Shown: positions 33,515 to 42,311 of the stretch, in pieces
Layout: each line of letters opens with the position of its first letter
How positions within the stretch are numbered: the first letter of the stretch is position 1
Assembly (NCBI GenBank): GCA_018672315.1
Contig: CP076053.1
Coordinates: forward strand, 434,001 to 498,000
DNA: 64,000 bases
Reading direction: 5' to 3'
DNA from: Nocardioidaceae bacterium
GTDB lineage: Bacteria; Actinomycetota; Actinomycetes; Propionibacteriales; Nocardioidaceae
Translations under genes and position numbers: made by a program
The notes under the pieces: model-generated
Told to the model about the DNA's origin: nothing
What the model saw: the letters and a program-made list of their open reading frames with translations, nothing else
The model's database searches: none

Positions 33515-34992
33515 GCGTCGTCCTCCGCTGCTCGTCCGTGCCCGGGCGCCTGCGGCGCGCCCCTCCACCCGTGCTCGACCAGGTCCAGCGCGACGACCTC
33601 CATGCCGGCGCTGCGGGACCCCTTGGCGAGCAGGACGTCATCGTCTCGCAGTTCGGTGCGCAACCAGTGCAGCGCCGCGGCGTGGTCCGGAACCTCGACC
33701 ACCTCACAGTCCCCTGCGCCGCGCGCGACGGCCTCGCGTGCGCCCTCGGCGATCTGCCGCGCCTGGGGGCCCACGACCACGAGGGCCGCGACGCGGGGCA
33801 CGGCGTACGCCCCCACCTCGGCGTGCGCCGTCGGCGCGTCGTCGCCGAGCTCGCCCATGGCCCCGAGCACCGCGACGGCCCGACGACCTCCCAGACCGCC
33901 CAGCACGTCGAGGGCGGCGCGCATCGACTCCGGATTGGCGTTGTAGGCGTCGTTGACGACCGTGATGCCGTCGACGTCGGTCACCTCCATGCGCCACGGC
34001 GAGCCACCGCGGGCCTCGGAGAGCCGGGCGGCGACCTCGGGCACGGGCACGCTCACGGCGAGGGCCGCGGCGGCCGCCGCGAGGGCGTTGAGCACCTGGT
34101 GGCGACCCGGCCCCCGCAGCGCCACCTCGGCGCTCTCCGCGCCGTGGGTCAGCGTGAAGGAGACCCGGCCGACGTCGTCGACGCGCTCGTCCACGGCGCG
34201 TACGTCGGCCGCGGCGTCACGGCCGAAGGTCAGCACCCGGGCACGCGTGCGAGGGGCCATCGCGGCGACGCGTACGTCGTCGGCCGCGAGCACGGCGACG
34301 CCCTGCTGCTCGGCCGGGGGCAGGGCCTCGACGATCTCGCCCTTGGCCTGCGCGATCGCCTCCCGGCTGCCGAACTCGCCCAGGTGCGCGCTGCCCACGT
34401 TGAGCACGGCGGCGACGTCGGGGCGGGCGATGCGGCAGAGCATCGCGATGTGCCCGATGCCGCGGGCCCCCATCTCGAGCACCAGGTGGGAGGTGCGGTC
34501 GGTCAACCGGAGCACCGTGAGCGGCACCCCGATCTCGTTGTTGAAGTTGCCGGCGGTCGCGACCACGGCCGACGCCGCGTGGTCGGGTCCGGGGTCGGGG
34601 TCGGCGAGCACGGCCGCCATGAGGTCCTTCGTGGAGGTCTTGCCCGCCGACCCCGTCAGGGCCAGCACCCGGATCGGCTGGGTGCCCGCGCGACGGCGCG
34701 CCAGCACCTCGCGAGCGAGGTCCCCGAGGGCGACCACGGGGTCCGGGACGACGACGGTGGGCAGGTCGAGCGGACGCGACCCCAGCGCGGCCACGGCGCC
34801 GCGCTCGGCGGCGGCATCCGCGAAGTCGTGGCCGTCGACACGCTCACCCGCGACCGCGACGAAGAGGCCGCCCGCTCCCAGGCGTCGGGAGTCCACGTCG
34901 ACCGGTCCGTCGACGACGAGGTCGGTGGCGTCGGCCGGCACGACGGTGCCCCGCGTCGCGTCGGCGATCGCGCCGAGCGTCAGAGCGATCAC
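33511..34992 (-). CDS. murF: UDP-MurNAc-tripeptide--D-Ala-D-Ala ligase MurF
   Basis: Adds the D-Ala-D-Ala dipeptide. 493 residues: [19 protein letters not shown] start, ATPase motif [33 protein letters not shown] and [15 protein letters not shown], all diagnostic of MurF. The start overlaps the murE stop by 4 bp. Position between murE and mraY is standard. Confidence 0.96.
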   Translation of the reverse strand: MIALTLGAIADATRGTVVPADATDLVVDGPVDVDSRRLGAGGLFVAVAGERVDGHDFADAAAERGAVAALGSRPLDLPTVVVPDPVVALGDLAREVLARRRAGTQPIRVLALTGSAGKTSTKDLMAAVLADPDPGPDHAASAVVATAGNFNNEIGVPLTVLRLTDRTSHLVLEMGARGIGHIAMLCRIARPDVAAVLNVGSAHLGEFGSREAIAQAKGEIVEALPPAEQQGVAVLAADDVRVAAMAPRTRARVLTFGRDAAADVRAVDERVDDVGRVSFTLTHGAESAEVALRGPGRHQVLNALAAAAAALAVSVPVPEVAARLSEARGGSPWRMEVTDVDGITVVNDAYNANPESMRAALDVLGGLGGRRAVAVLGAMGELGDDAPTAHAEVGAYAVPRVAALVVVGPQARQIAEGAREAVARGAGDCEVVEVPDHAAALHWLRTELRDDDVLLAKGSRSAGMEVVALDLVEHGWRGAPQAPGHGRAAEDDA

Positions 34993-36602
34993 GAGGCACC
35001 CCGGTCGGTCGCCGCGGCACGGAAGGCACGGGCCAGCACGTCACGGTCGTCGAAGGGGTGGGTGGTGCCGTCGACCAGCTGACCGGTCTCGTGGCCCTTG
35101 CCCGCGACGAGGACGGTGTCGCCGGCGGCGGCGAGGGAGACGGCGTACGCGATGGCCTCGGCGCGGTCCCCGACCTCGACCACCTCGACCGCCCGGTCCT
35201 CGGCTCCCTCGGCCTCCCGGGTGCCGGCGAGCACCTCGGCACGGATCGTGGCCGGGTCCTCGCTGCGCGGGTTGTCGTCGGTGACCACGACGACGTCGGA
35301 GAGCGACGCGGCGATGCGGCCCATGACGGGGCGCTTGCCGCGGTCCCGGTCGCCGCCGGCGCCGATGACGGTGATGACACGCCCGACGGTCACCGTGCGC
35401 AGCGCCTCGATCGCCGCCGTGACGGCGTCCGGCTTGTGGGCGTAGTCGACCACCCCGAGCACGCCGAGGTCCCTGCCCGCCGGCACCTCCTCGAGCCTGC
35501 CGGGCACGCCGGCCTCGCCCAGGTGCTCCGCGATGCGCGCGACGTCCAGGCCGGCCTCGCCGGCGACGGCGATCGCGCAGAGGGCGTTGGCGACGTTGAA
35601 CCGGCCGGGCAGGCCGACGGCGGTCTCGACGCGTACGCCGCCGGGGCCGAGGACCGTGAAGGTCGACCCGGCCCGACCGAGCTGCACGTCGACCGCCCGC
35701 CACTCCGCCTCGGGGTCGTCGAGCGCGAAGCGTACGCACGGCACGCTCGCCTCGGCGAGCAGTCGGCGTCCGAACTCGTCGTCGGAGTTCACCACCCCGC
35801 GGCGGCTCCGGGCGGGGGTGAAGAGCGAGGCCTTGGCGGCGAAGTAGTCCTCGACGGTGTCGTGGAAGTCCAGGTGGTCGCGGCCGAGGTTGGTGAAGGC
35901 GGCGACGTCGGCGACGAGCCCGTCGGTGCGTCCCAGCACCAGGGCGTGGGAGGACACCTCCATCGCGCAGACCTCCACCCGGGTCTGCACCATCGCGGCG
36001 AACAGGGCGTGGAGGTCCGGCGCCTCGGGGGTGGTGAGGCTGGTCGCGAGGTCCTGTCCGCGCACGCGGGTGCCGACGGTGCCGATGACGGCGGCGGGTG
36101 TGCCCGCGGCTGCCAGCGCCGAGTCGAGCAGCCTGGTCGTGGTCGTCTTGCCCTGCGTGCCGGTCACCGCGATCACGGTGAGGCGGCGGGCGGGGTGGTC
36201 GTAGAGCTCCGCGGCCAGCCGCCCGAGGAGGCGGCGCGGCTCGGGCACGACGAGCACCGGCACGCCCCCGGGCGCACCGGCCCCGTCCAGCTGCGTCAGC
36301 CCGGCCTCGTCGGTCAGCACCGCGACCGCACCGGCCTCGACCGCGCCCGCGGCGTAGGTGGCCCCGTGCGTGCGGGCGCCGGGGAGAGCGGCGTACAGGT
36401 CGCCGGGCCGGACCCGCTGGGAGGACAGCGTGACGCCGGAGACCGCGACGCCCGACGCGTCGGCGCCGGTGAGTCGTGCGGCGGGTGCGGCGTCGCCCAG
36501 CACGTCGCGTGCCACCCGCGCCGCGAGGTCGCGCACGGCCTCGAGGCCGACGCGCGGGGGCGGGTCCGGCCGCAACGACGGGGTCGGTCCTGGGCTCACC
36601 AC
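34989..36602 (-). CDS. murE: UDP-MurNAc-tripeptide synthetase MurE (DAP-adding)
   Basis: Adds the third residue of the stem peptide. 537 residues with AVTGTQGKTTTTRLL, FTNLGRDHLDFHDTVEDYF, VDYAHKPDAVTAAI and the DDNPRSEDP motif. DNPR is characteristic of enzymes that add diaminopimelate rather than lysine; whether LL- or meso-DAP is used (LL-DAP is common in Nocardioides-type walls) is not decidable here. The N-terminus is extended by about 20 Pro-rich residues. It starts 10 bp after ftsI ends. Confidence 0.95.
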   Translation of the reverse strand: MVSPGPTPSLRPDPPPRVGLEAVRDLAARVARDVLGDAAPAARLTGADASGVAVSGVTLSSQRVRPGDLYAALPGARTHGATYAAGAVEAGAVAVLTDEAGLTQLDGAGAPGGVPVLVVPEPRRLLGRLAAELYDHPARRLTVIAVTGTQGKTTTTRLLDSALAAAGTPAAVIGTVGTRVRGQDLATSLTTPEAPDLHALFAAMVQTRVEVCAMEVSSHALVLGRTDGLVADVAAFTNLGRDHLDFHDTVEDYFAAKASLFTPARSRRGVVNSDDEFGRRLLAEASVPCVRFALDDPEAEWRAVDVQLGRAGSTFTVLGPGGVRVETAVGLPGRFNVANALCAIAVAGEAGLDVARIAEHLGEAGVPGRLEEVPAGRDLGVLGVVDYAHKPDAVTAAIEALRTVTVGRVITVIGAGGDRDRGKRPVMGRIAASLSDVVVVTDDNPRSEDPATIRAEVLAGTREAEGAEDRAVEVVEVGDRAEAIAYAVSLAAAGDTVLVAGKGHETGQLVDGTTHPFDDRDVLARAFRAAATDRGAS

Positions 36603-36612
36603 GACCGGGACT

Positions 36613-38430
36613 CTAGGGCCGCCACTCGATGGGCAGCCACGCCGGGGCGGCTCCCGTCGGAGGGACGCTGTACTTGCGCAGCAGGTAGCTCATGACGTCG
36701 TGGAAGACGGGCCCGCAGGTCGAGCCGCCACCGCCGCCGTTCTGCGGGGCCTGCACCACGCAGTAGACGGTGAAGCGCGGCTCGTCGGCGGGGGCGAAGC
36801 CCGCGAAGGAGACGGTGAAGCTGTCGTAGGAGCCGGACTCGCCGACGCGGTTGGCGGTGCCGGTCTTGCCCGCGACGCGGTAGCCGGGGATCGCCGCGGA
36901 CGGCGCGGTGCCCCCCTCGGGGTTGGTCACCTGCTCGAGCATGCTGGTCGTCGAGGAGGCCGCCTCGGGTGAGATCACGCGCGTCCGCGTCGTGTGGTCG
37001 GTGCCGACCTTCTGCCCGGTGCGGGTCGTGGCGCTGCCCTCGACGATGCTCGGCGAGACGCGTACGCCGCCGTTGGCGATCGTGTTGAAGGCCGTCGCCA
37101 TCTGCAGCGCCGTCACCGAGATGCCCTGGCCGTAGCTGATGGTGGCCTGGGAGAGATCGGTCCACGTCGACCAGTCGGGCACGAGGCCGCGCGAGGCGCC
37201 GGCGAGACCGGTGCTGTCCTTGCTGCCGAGACCGAACGCGCGCAGGTACTCCCACTGCTGCTTCGGGGTCATCTGCTCCGCGGCCTGCACGGTGCCGATG
37301 TTGGAGGACTTCGCGATCACGCCCGCCATCGTCAGCCGCAGCCGGCCGTGGTCGAACCAGTCGCCGATCGACTCCCCCATCACCGGAAGCTCGTTCGGCA
37401 CGGTGAGCTGTGTGTACGGCGTGACCAGGCCGGCGTCGACCAGCGCCCCCGCGGTGAGGGCCTTCTGCACCGAGCCGGGCTCGTACACGTCGGAGACCGA
37501 CCGGGCACCGATGTCGTCGGGGTCGGCGGTGGCGGGGTCGGCGGCGTCGAAGGTCGGGTAGTCGGCCAGCGCGAGGATCTCGCCGGTTCGCACGTCCTGC
37601 ACCACCACCGAGCCGGACTCGGCGCGGCTCGCGTCCACGGTCTGCCGCAGCCGACGCTGGGCGAACCACTGCACGTCGCGGTCGATGGTCAGCCGCAGGT
37701 CGCGCCCGTCGACCGGTTCGGTCACCGAGGTGTCCCCGAGCGGCAAGCGGTAGCCGGAGCCCGCCTCGTACGTCGCGCGCCCGTCGCGACCGCTGAGCTG
37801 GTCGTCGAAGGCGAACTCCAGCCCGGCACCGAAGTCCTCGTCGGCGTCGTCACCCATCACACCGACGAGGTTCGCCGCGATGTCGCGGGCCGGGTAGTCG
37901 CGCACCGGGTCGTCCATCGCGACGACGCCGTCGTACTCGGCCTCCTCGAGCTGCGAGACGACCTTGTCGGCGAGCGGGGCGGGAACGCGTCGCGCCAGGT
38001 AGCGGAAGCGGGTGGAGGTGTCGCGCAGGTCCGTCAGCACCTCGAAGTAGTTGGCGTCGACGGTGTCGGTGAGGATGCGAGCGATCTCGGGTGCGTTGGT
38101 GACGGTCAGCACCGGGTCCGCCACGATCATCTTGCCGGCCACCGAGTCGGCCAGCGGCACGCCGTTGCGGTCGAGGATGCGGCCGCGCAGTGCGGGCAGC
38201 GGCTCGGTGACGACACCGGCCTCGGCGGCCATCGTGGCGTACGAGCGGGGGTCGATGCCCTGGATCTGGATCAGCCGCGCGGCGAACAGCGACAGCACCA
38301 TCGCCACCAGCAGCAGACCTGCCCGCAGTCGCGTGGTGGACCGGGCCCGCACCGCGGTGGAGACGACCGCCCGCGGGCGGCGGGCGGGAACGCGTCGGCG
38401 CGGATCGGTGCCCCTCGCCTCTGGAGTCAC
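36613..38430 (-). CDS. ftsI: Septal transpeptidase FtsI (class B PBP)
   Basis: DD-transpeptidase of the divisome. 605 residues: a basic cytoplasmic tail, transmembrane helix at about 36-54, the dimerisation domain (RGRILDRNGVPLADS), and the transpeptidase domain with the serine in GSVQK (about residue 320), SSN in AKSSNIGT (about 375) and KTG in AGKTGTANR (about 522). No PASTA domains. Its start overlaps the ftsL stop by 4 bp and murE follows. Confidence 0.95.
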   Translation of the reverse strand: MTPEARGTDPRRRVPARRPRAVVSTAVRARSTTRLRAGLLLVAMVLSLFAARLIQIQGIDPRSYATMAAEAGVVTEPLPALRGRILDRNGVPLADSVAGKMIVADPVLTVTNAPEIARILTDTVDANYFEVLTDLRDTSTRFRYLARRVPAPLADKVVSQLEEAEYDGVVAMDDPVRDYPARDIAANLVGVMGDDADEDFGAGLEFAFDDQLSGRDGRATYEAGSGYRLPLGDTSVTEPVDGRDLRLTIDRDVQWFAQRRLRQTVDASRAESGSVVVQDVRTGEILALADYPTFDAADPATADPDDIGARSVSDVYEPGSVQKALTAGALVDAGLVTPYTQLTVPNELPVMGESIGDWFDHGRLRLTMAGVIAKSSNIGTVQAAEQMTPKQQWEYLRAFGLGSKDSTGLAGASRGLVPDWSTWTDLSQATISYGQGISVTALQMATAFNTIANGGVRVSPSIVEGSATTRTGQKVGTDHTTRTRVISPEAASSTTSMLEQVTNPEGGTAPSAAIPGYRVAGKTGTANRVGESGSYDSFTVSFAGFAPADEPRFTVYCVVQAPQNGGGGGSTCGPVFHDVMSYLLRKYSVPPTGAAPAWLPIEWRP

Positions 38431-39062
38431 TCGTCGACGTCCTGTCCCTCGTCGCCCTCGCGGGCCTGCGGCGACCCCTCGTCGCCGCGCTGGTCCGTTC
38501 TACCTCCCGCCGCGTCCCCACGGCGGGACGCCGCGCCCTCGACCAGGGACTTGTCCACGACCACGATCCGCTCGGGCTGGAGGGCCTCGGGCACCGCGGC
38601 CCGCTTCGGCTCGATGCGCAGCCCGTCGACCGCGGCGGCCTCCTCGGGGTCACCGAGGACGGACCCGTCGGAGAGGTCCAGGAACGCCGGGTTGCCGGCG
38701 CTGACCATGCCGAGGCGTCGCGCCTGCCGGGCCACGCGCTGGGGGTTGCGCAGGTCCTCGATCTGCATCTGCAGGGTCTGCTGGCGCGCCTCGAGGGCCG
38801 CCGCCCGCGTCTCCATGGACGACGCGGTGAAGGACCCCTGCTGCATCGAGGTGTTGAACAGGAGCAGACCGACGATGCCGGCCAGCAGCACCGAGCCCAC
38901 CAGCGCCACGAACGGCACCCGGGGTGCGCGACGCCGCGCGGGCGGGGCGAGACGAAGAGGCACGCGGGGTGCGACGTGCTCGCTGAGCGCGTCGGCGAGC
39001 TGCTGGACGCGAGTGGCCTCGCGCGGCTCGTCCTGGACGGGTCCGGGCTGTGCAGCACTCAT
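38427..39062 (-). CDS. ftsL: FtsL-like divisome protein
   Basis: 211 residues: cytoplasmic Pro/Arg-rich N-terminus (1-49), one transmembrane helix at about 50-70 ([20 protein letters not shown]), a short coiled coil ([21 protein letters not shown]), and a long acidic, disordered tail. By position between rsmH and ftsI and by this plan it is FtsL, though sequence conservation in the family is low. The ATG at 39060-39062 overlaps the rsmH stop. The roughly 90-residue tail is longer than in most FtsL proteins. Confidence 0.85.
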   Translation of the reverse strand: MSAAQPGPVQDEPREATRVQQLADALSEHVAPRVPLRLAPPARRRAPRVPFVALVGSVLLAGIVGLLLFNTSMQQGSFTASSMETRAAALEARQQTLQMQIEDLRNPQRVARQARRLGMVSAGNPAFLDLSDGSVLGDPEEAAAVDGLRIEPKRAAVPEALQPERIVVVDKSLVEGAASRRGDAAGGRTDQRGDEGSPQAREGDEGQDVDE

Positions 39063-40180
39063 GCGACGACCTCTCGCGGGTGGGACATCGGGTGGGACGG
39101 TGACGAGTGGCTCGGCCTGAGGAGGTCGAGCGGGTGGTGCGGCTCGACGCCGCGACGCGATCCGCGACGGCCGCCGCCGCGGGGCGTACGCGTGGCGCCG
39201 GCGCTGCGCGAGCGACCGGGGCGGTCGGGTCGGTCGGGGGCGGTGCGCTCGACGGCGCGGACGCGGACCGAGGCGGCGCGCGGGTTCGCGGCGACCTCGG
39301 CCTCGTCGGCCTTCTCCGCGCCGCGGGTGACCAGCCGCAGGCTCGGCTGCGCCTCCTCGGGCACGACCGGCAGACCGGGGGGCACGTCGAGGGTGGTGAC
39401 CTCGGCGAAGGCGCGCTTGACGATGCGGTCCTCGAGCGAGTGGTAGCTCATCGCGACGACCCGGCCGCCGACCGCGAGCCGCGACAGCGCCGCGGGGACC
39501 GCTCGGCGCAGCACCGCGAGCTCGTCGTTGACCTCGATGCGCAGCGCTTGGAACGTGCGCTTGGCCGGGTGGCCGCCCGTACGCCGGGCCGGGGCCGGGA
39601 TCGCGTCGTAGAGCAGCTCCACCAGCCGCGCGGAGGTGGTGAAGGGCTCGACCTCGCGCGCCGCCACGACCCGGTCGGCGATGCGTCGGGCGAACTTCTC
39701 CTCGCCGTACTCCCGCAGCACCCGCGCCAGCGCGGGGGCCTCGTAGGTGTTCAGCACGTCGGCGGCCGTCGGGCCCTCGTCGCCCATGCGCATGTCGAGC
39801 GGGGCGTCGACGGCGTACGCGAAGCCCCGCGTGCGGACGTCGAGCTGCATCGAGGAGACACCGAGGTCGAAGAGCATGCCGTCGGCGCTGCCGTGCCCCA
39901 GGTCGTCGAGCACGCCCGGGATCTCGTCGTAGACGGCCTGCACCAGGCTGACCCGGTCCCCGAAGGGCTCCAGGCGGGCACCGGCGCGGGTCAGCGCCTC
40001 GGGGTCCCGGTCGATGCCGACCAGGGACGCCTGCGGGAAACGCTGCAGCATCGACTCGGCGTGACCGCCGAGGCCGAGCGTGGCGTCGACGTACACGGCG
40101 CCGGGTCGCTCCAGCGCGGGCGCCAGCAGGTCGCCCATGCGCTGCAGCATCACCGGCACGTGGAGGTCGGCGTCGGCCAC
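39059..40180 (-). CDS. rsmH: 16S rRNA m4C1402 methyltransferase RsmH (MraW)
   Basis: SAM-dependent enzyme that methylates N4 of C1402 in the 16S rRNA decoding centre. 373 residues: [10 protein letters not shown] start, [18 protein letters not shown] motif, [24 protein letters not shown] and the [14 protein letters not shown] signature. The last 60 residues are a Arg/Gly/Pro-rich tail beyond the usual family end. It follows the small membrane protein gene by 3 bp and lies downstream of the mraW-type RNA. Confidence 0.96.
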   Translation of the reverse strand: MADADLHVPVMLQRMGDLLAPALERPGAVYVDATLGLGGHAESMLQRFPQASLVGIDRDPEALTRAGARLEPFGDRVSLVQAVYDEIPGVLDDLGHGSADGMLFDLGVSSMQLDVRTRGFAYAVDAPLDMRMGDEGPTAADVLNTYEAPALARVLREYGEEKFARRIADRVVAAREVEPFTTSARLVELLYDAIPAPARRTGGHPAKRTFQALRIEVNDELAVLRRAVPAALSRLAVGGRVVAMSYHSLEDRIVKRAFAEVTTLDVPPGLPVVPEEAQPSLRLVTRGAEKADEAEVAANPRAASVRVRAVERTAPDRPDRPGRSRSAGATRTPRGGGRRGSRRGVEPHHPLDLLRPSHSSPSHPMSHPREVVA

Positions 40181-40183
40181 GGG

Positions 40184-40345
40184 TCAGCCCAGCACCTTCG
40201 AGAGCAGCAGGAGCCCGCCGGCCGCCCCGCAGGACACGGCGGCGGAGAAGGCCATCAGCACGGCGCCGTCGCGCACCTCGTGGCGTACGCGGCGCGGGGG
40301 AAGCTGGTCGGCGCGGGAGTCGGGGAGCCCGGCGATGCTGCTCAT
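40184..40345 (-). CDS. Small single-span membrane protein between mraZ and rsmH
   Basis: A 53-residue ORF starting at ATG 40343-40345 directly after a strong AGGAGG with good spacing (AGGAGGcccgATG). The protein has a charged N-terminal half (SRADQLPPRRVRHEVRDG) and a C-terminal hydrophobic stretch (AVLMAFSAAVSCGAAGGLLLL) that should span the membrane. It stops 3 bp before rsmH. I do not know a named family; a position between mraZ and rsmH in a divisome operon suggests a role in division or wall synthesis, but this is inference. A longer in-frame version reaching into the mraW RNA is less likely. Confidence 0.75.
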   Translation of the reverse strand: MSSIAGLPDSRADQLPPRRVRHEVRDGAVLMAFSAAVSCGAAGGLLLLSKVLG

Positions 40346-40415
40346 CGGGCCTCCTGTGATCGTGCGCGGATCGCGGCTGGTCTCGGCTGGTCTCGTGCGC
40401 TGCCGGGCCGTACGT

Positions 40416-40505
40416 CCTGGTCCCCGCCCGCCCGAGGGGGGGAAGTCGTCCATCTGGCACCGGGGAAGGTGCGCCAGAGTGACGTCGGGCGGGCGTGAGA
40501 CCAGG
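40416..40505 (-). ncRNA. mraW-type structured RNA in the mraZ-rsmH gap
   Basis: On the minus strand a long stem is formed by the pairs CCTGGTC/GACCAGG (plus-strand 40416-40422 with 40499-40505) and CGCCCGCCCGA/TCGGGCGGGCG (40425-40435 with 40485-40495), with an internal hairpin closed by CTGGC/GCCAG. Within it the RNA carries ACCUUCCCCGGU in the internal loop and a second ACUUCCCC, the repeated element I recall as typical of the mraW RNA motif reported in actinobacterial leaders of mraW operons. Location upstream of rsmH (mraW) agrees. It interrupts an operon that is otherwise tightly packed. Ligand or partner is unknown. Confidence 0.82.
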
Positions 40506-40547
40506 TCGTGCGGTCCTGCGGGTCGTGCTGGGTGCTGCTGGTGGTGC

Positions 40548-40976
40548 TCAGGCCCCGGGGAAGAGCTCCTCGGACAGGTTCGAGAACTGCGACTCCTGCT
40601 CGGCGGTGTAGCGCGCCCAGGCGTCGGCGTCCCAGATCTCGATCCGGTTCATCGCCCCGATGACCACGCAGTCGCGCCCGAGGGAGGCGTAGTCGCGCAG
40701 CATCGGCGGGATGGTGATGCGGCCCTGCTTGTCGGGCTGCTCGTCGGACGCGCCGGCGAACAGCATGCGGACGAAGTCCCGTGATCCCTTCACGGTCATC
40801 GGTGCTTGTTGGAGCTGCCGGGTGAACTGCGCGAACTCCTCCGCGGACCACACGTAGAGGCAGCGCTCCTGCCCCCGCGTGACCACGAGTCCCTCGCCCA
40901 GTCCCTCCCGGAACTTCGCGGGGAGGATCAGGCGGCCCTTGTCGTCGAGGCGCGGCGTGAAGGTGCCGAAGAACAT
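40548..40976 (-). CDS. mraZ: Transcriptional regulator MraZ
   Basis: DNA-binding repressor/modulator of the dcw cluster. 142 residues with two SpoVT-AbrB-type halves: [16 protein letters not shown] (about 11-26) and [19 protein letters not shown] (about 82-100). The start [14 protein letters not shown] is canonical. It is the first gene of the cluster and is followed by a 202-bp gap with the mraW-type RNA. Direct repeats matching MraZ boxes lie just upstream, so autoregulation is likely. Confidence 0.95.
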   Translation of the reverse strand: MFFGTFTPRLDDKGRLILPAKFREGLGEGLVVTRGQERCLYVWSAEEFAQFTRQLQQAPMTVKGSRDFVRMLFAGASDEQPDKQGRITIPPMLRDYASLGRDCVVIGAMNRIEIWDADAWARYTAEQESQFSNLSEELFPGA

Positions 40977-41006
40977 CGGCCCACCTCATTCCGCGTCCCG
41001 CTCCAA

Positions 41007-41036
41007 GGAGTCCCCTCGTCCTCCACTGTCCCCCAC
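41007..41036 (-). promoter_or_regulatory. Putative MraZ boxes (three 10-bp repeats)
   Basis: Read on the minus strand: GTGGGGGACA, GTGGAGGACG and AGGGGACTCC in direct succession, i.e. GG(A/G)G-containing repeats in phase with the helix, 31 bp upstream of the mraZ start. MraZ is known to bind such 10-bp-spaced G-rich repeats before its own gene. The remaining space up to the divergent moxR gene (to 41301) has no ORF I would support. Confidence 0.7.
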
Positions 41037-41301
41037 TCTACTCCACCAGCCGCCCCTGGCAACCATGTTCGCGTATTCGTGCAGCGTGTGGCGCATCTGC
41101 GTACGTCCTGGGCGTCGCGCCGGAGGCCGCGCCACCGGGCGGATCCGGGCCCGCCAGGCCCTCGGGTGGCCGATCGTGGGGGGAAGTGGGGGACGGAGGG
41201 AGCGCGCGGGTCGCCGGGCCGTCAGCCCGCGGCGGGGCCCTCGATTCGGCCGGTCGTGCGAGGCTGAGCACTCGCACCCCACGACCCAGGAGCAAGAAGC
41301 C

Positions 41302-42309
41302 GTGTCCCTGAGCACCACCGACCTCGAGACCGGAGGAGTCGCACCGGGGACCCCGTCGCCCGACGAGCTCGCACACGTCGGCGGGGTGACCGGTCGCCTG
41401 CTCGGTGAGGTCGAGAAGGTCGTGCAGGGCAAGCCGGACGTGGCGCGGCTGGCCCTCGTGGTGCTGCTGGCCGAGGGTCACCTGCTGCTCGAGGACGTGC
41501 CCGGGGTCGGCAAGACGATGCTCTCGAAGGCGCTCGCCGCCGCACTCGGCTGCGACGTCGGGCGGATCCAGTTCACGCCCGACCTGCTGCCCTCCGACGT
41601 CACCGGCGTGTCGATCTTCGACGCGGAGACGCGTGAGTTCGAGTTCCGTCCCGGCCCCGTCTTCCACCACGTCGTGCTCGGCGACGAGATCAACCGCGCC
41701 TCCCCCAAGACCCAGTCCGCGCTGCTGGAGTGCATGGAGGAGCAGCAGGTCACCGTCGACGGCGAGACCTACCCCCTCGCGCCGCCGTTCCTGGTCGTGG
41801 CGACACAGAACCCGGTGGAGATGGAGGGCACCTTCGCGCTGCCCGAGGCCCAGCGGGACCGGTTCCTCGCGCGCCTCTCGCTCGGGTACCCCGACGCCGC
41901 CGCCGAGGCGCGGATGCTGGACGTGCACGCCTCCTCCGACCCGCTCGCCGACGTCGTGGCCGTCTCCCACCCCGCGGAGGTGCGCGACCTGTGCGAGGTC
42001 GTACGCCGTGTGCACGTCTCAGCCGCCGTCCGGCAGCACGCCGTCGAGCTGGTGGCGGCGACGCGGCGTACGCCCGACCTGGTGCTGGGCGCCTCACCGC
42101 GCGCCACGCTGCACCTGGTGCGTGCCGCCAAGGTCGTCGCGGCGCTCGAGGGCCGCGACTTCGTCGTGCCCGACGACCTGCTGGCGCTCGTCGTCCCGGT
42201 GCTCGCGCATCGGCTCTCGGTCTCCCCCCGGGTGCTCGCGTCGGGGCGTGACGTCCGCGAGGTGCTCGCCGAGGTCGTCGCGTCGGTCCCCGTGCCCGGC
42301 CCGCGCTGA
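41302..42309 (+). CDS. MoxR-family AAA+ ATPase
   Basis: 335 residues; AAA+ ATPase of the MoxR family, thought to act as a chaperone-like factor with a neighbouring VWA or DUF58 protein. Walker A is DVPGVGKTM (65-73), Walker B LGDEINRASPKTQSALLECMEE (core LGDEINRASPKTQSA), with ATQNPVEMEGTFALPEAQRDRF as sensor region. The start is GTG 41302-41304, ten bases after AGGAG; the frame extends upstream but without homology. It heads a plus-strand operon with DUF58 and transglutaminase genes (gaps of 2 bp and an overlap), a widespread trio. Confidence 0.93.
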   Translation: MSLSTTDLETGGVAPGTPSPDELAHVGGVTGRLLGEVEKVVQGKPDVARLALVVLLAEGHLLLEDVPGVGKTMLSKALAAALGCDVGRIQFTPDLLPSDVTGVSIFDAETREFEFRPGPVFHHVVLGDEINRASPKTQSALLECMEEQQVTVDGETYPLAPPFLVVATQNPVEMEGTFALPEAQRDRFLARLSLGYPDAAAEARMLDVHASSDPLADVVAVSHPAEVRDLCEVVRRVHVSAAVRQHAVELVAATRRTPDLVLGASPRATLHLVRAAKVVAALEGRDFVVPDDLLALVVPVLAHRLSVSPRVLASGRDVREVLAEVVASVPVPGPR

Positions 42310-42311
42310 CC

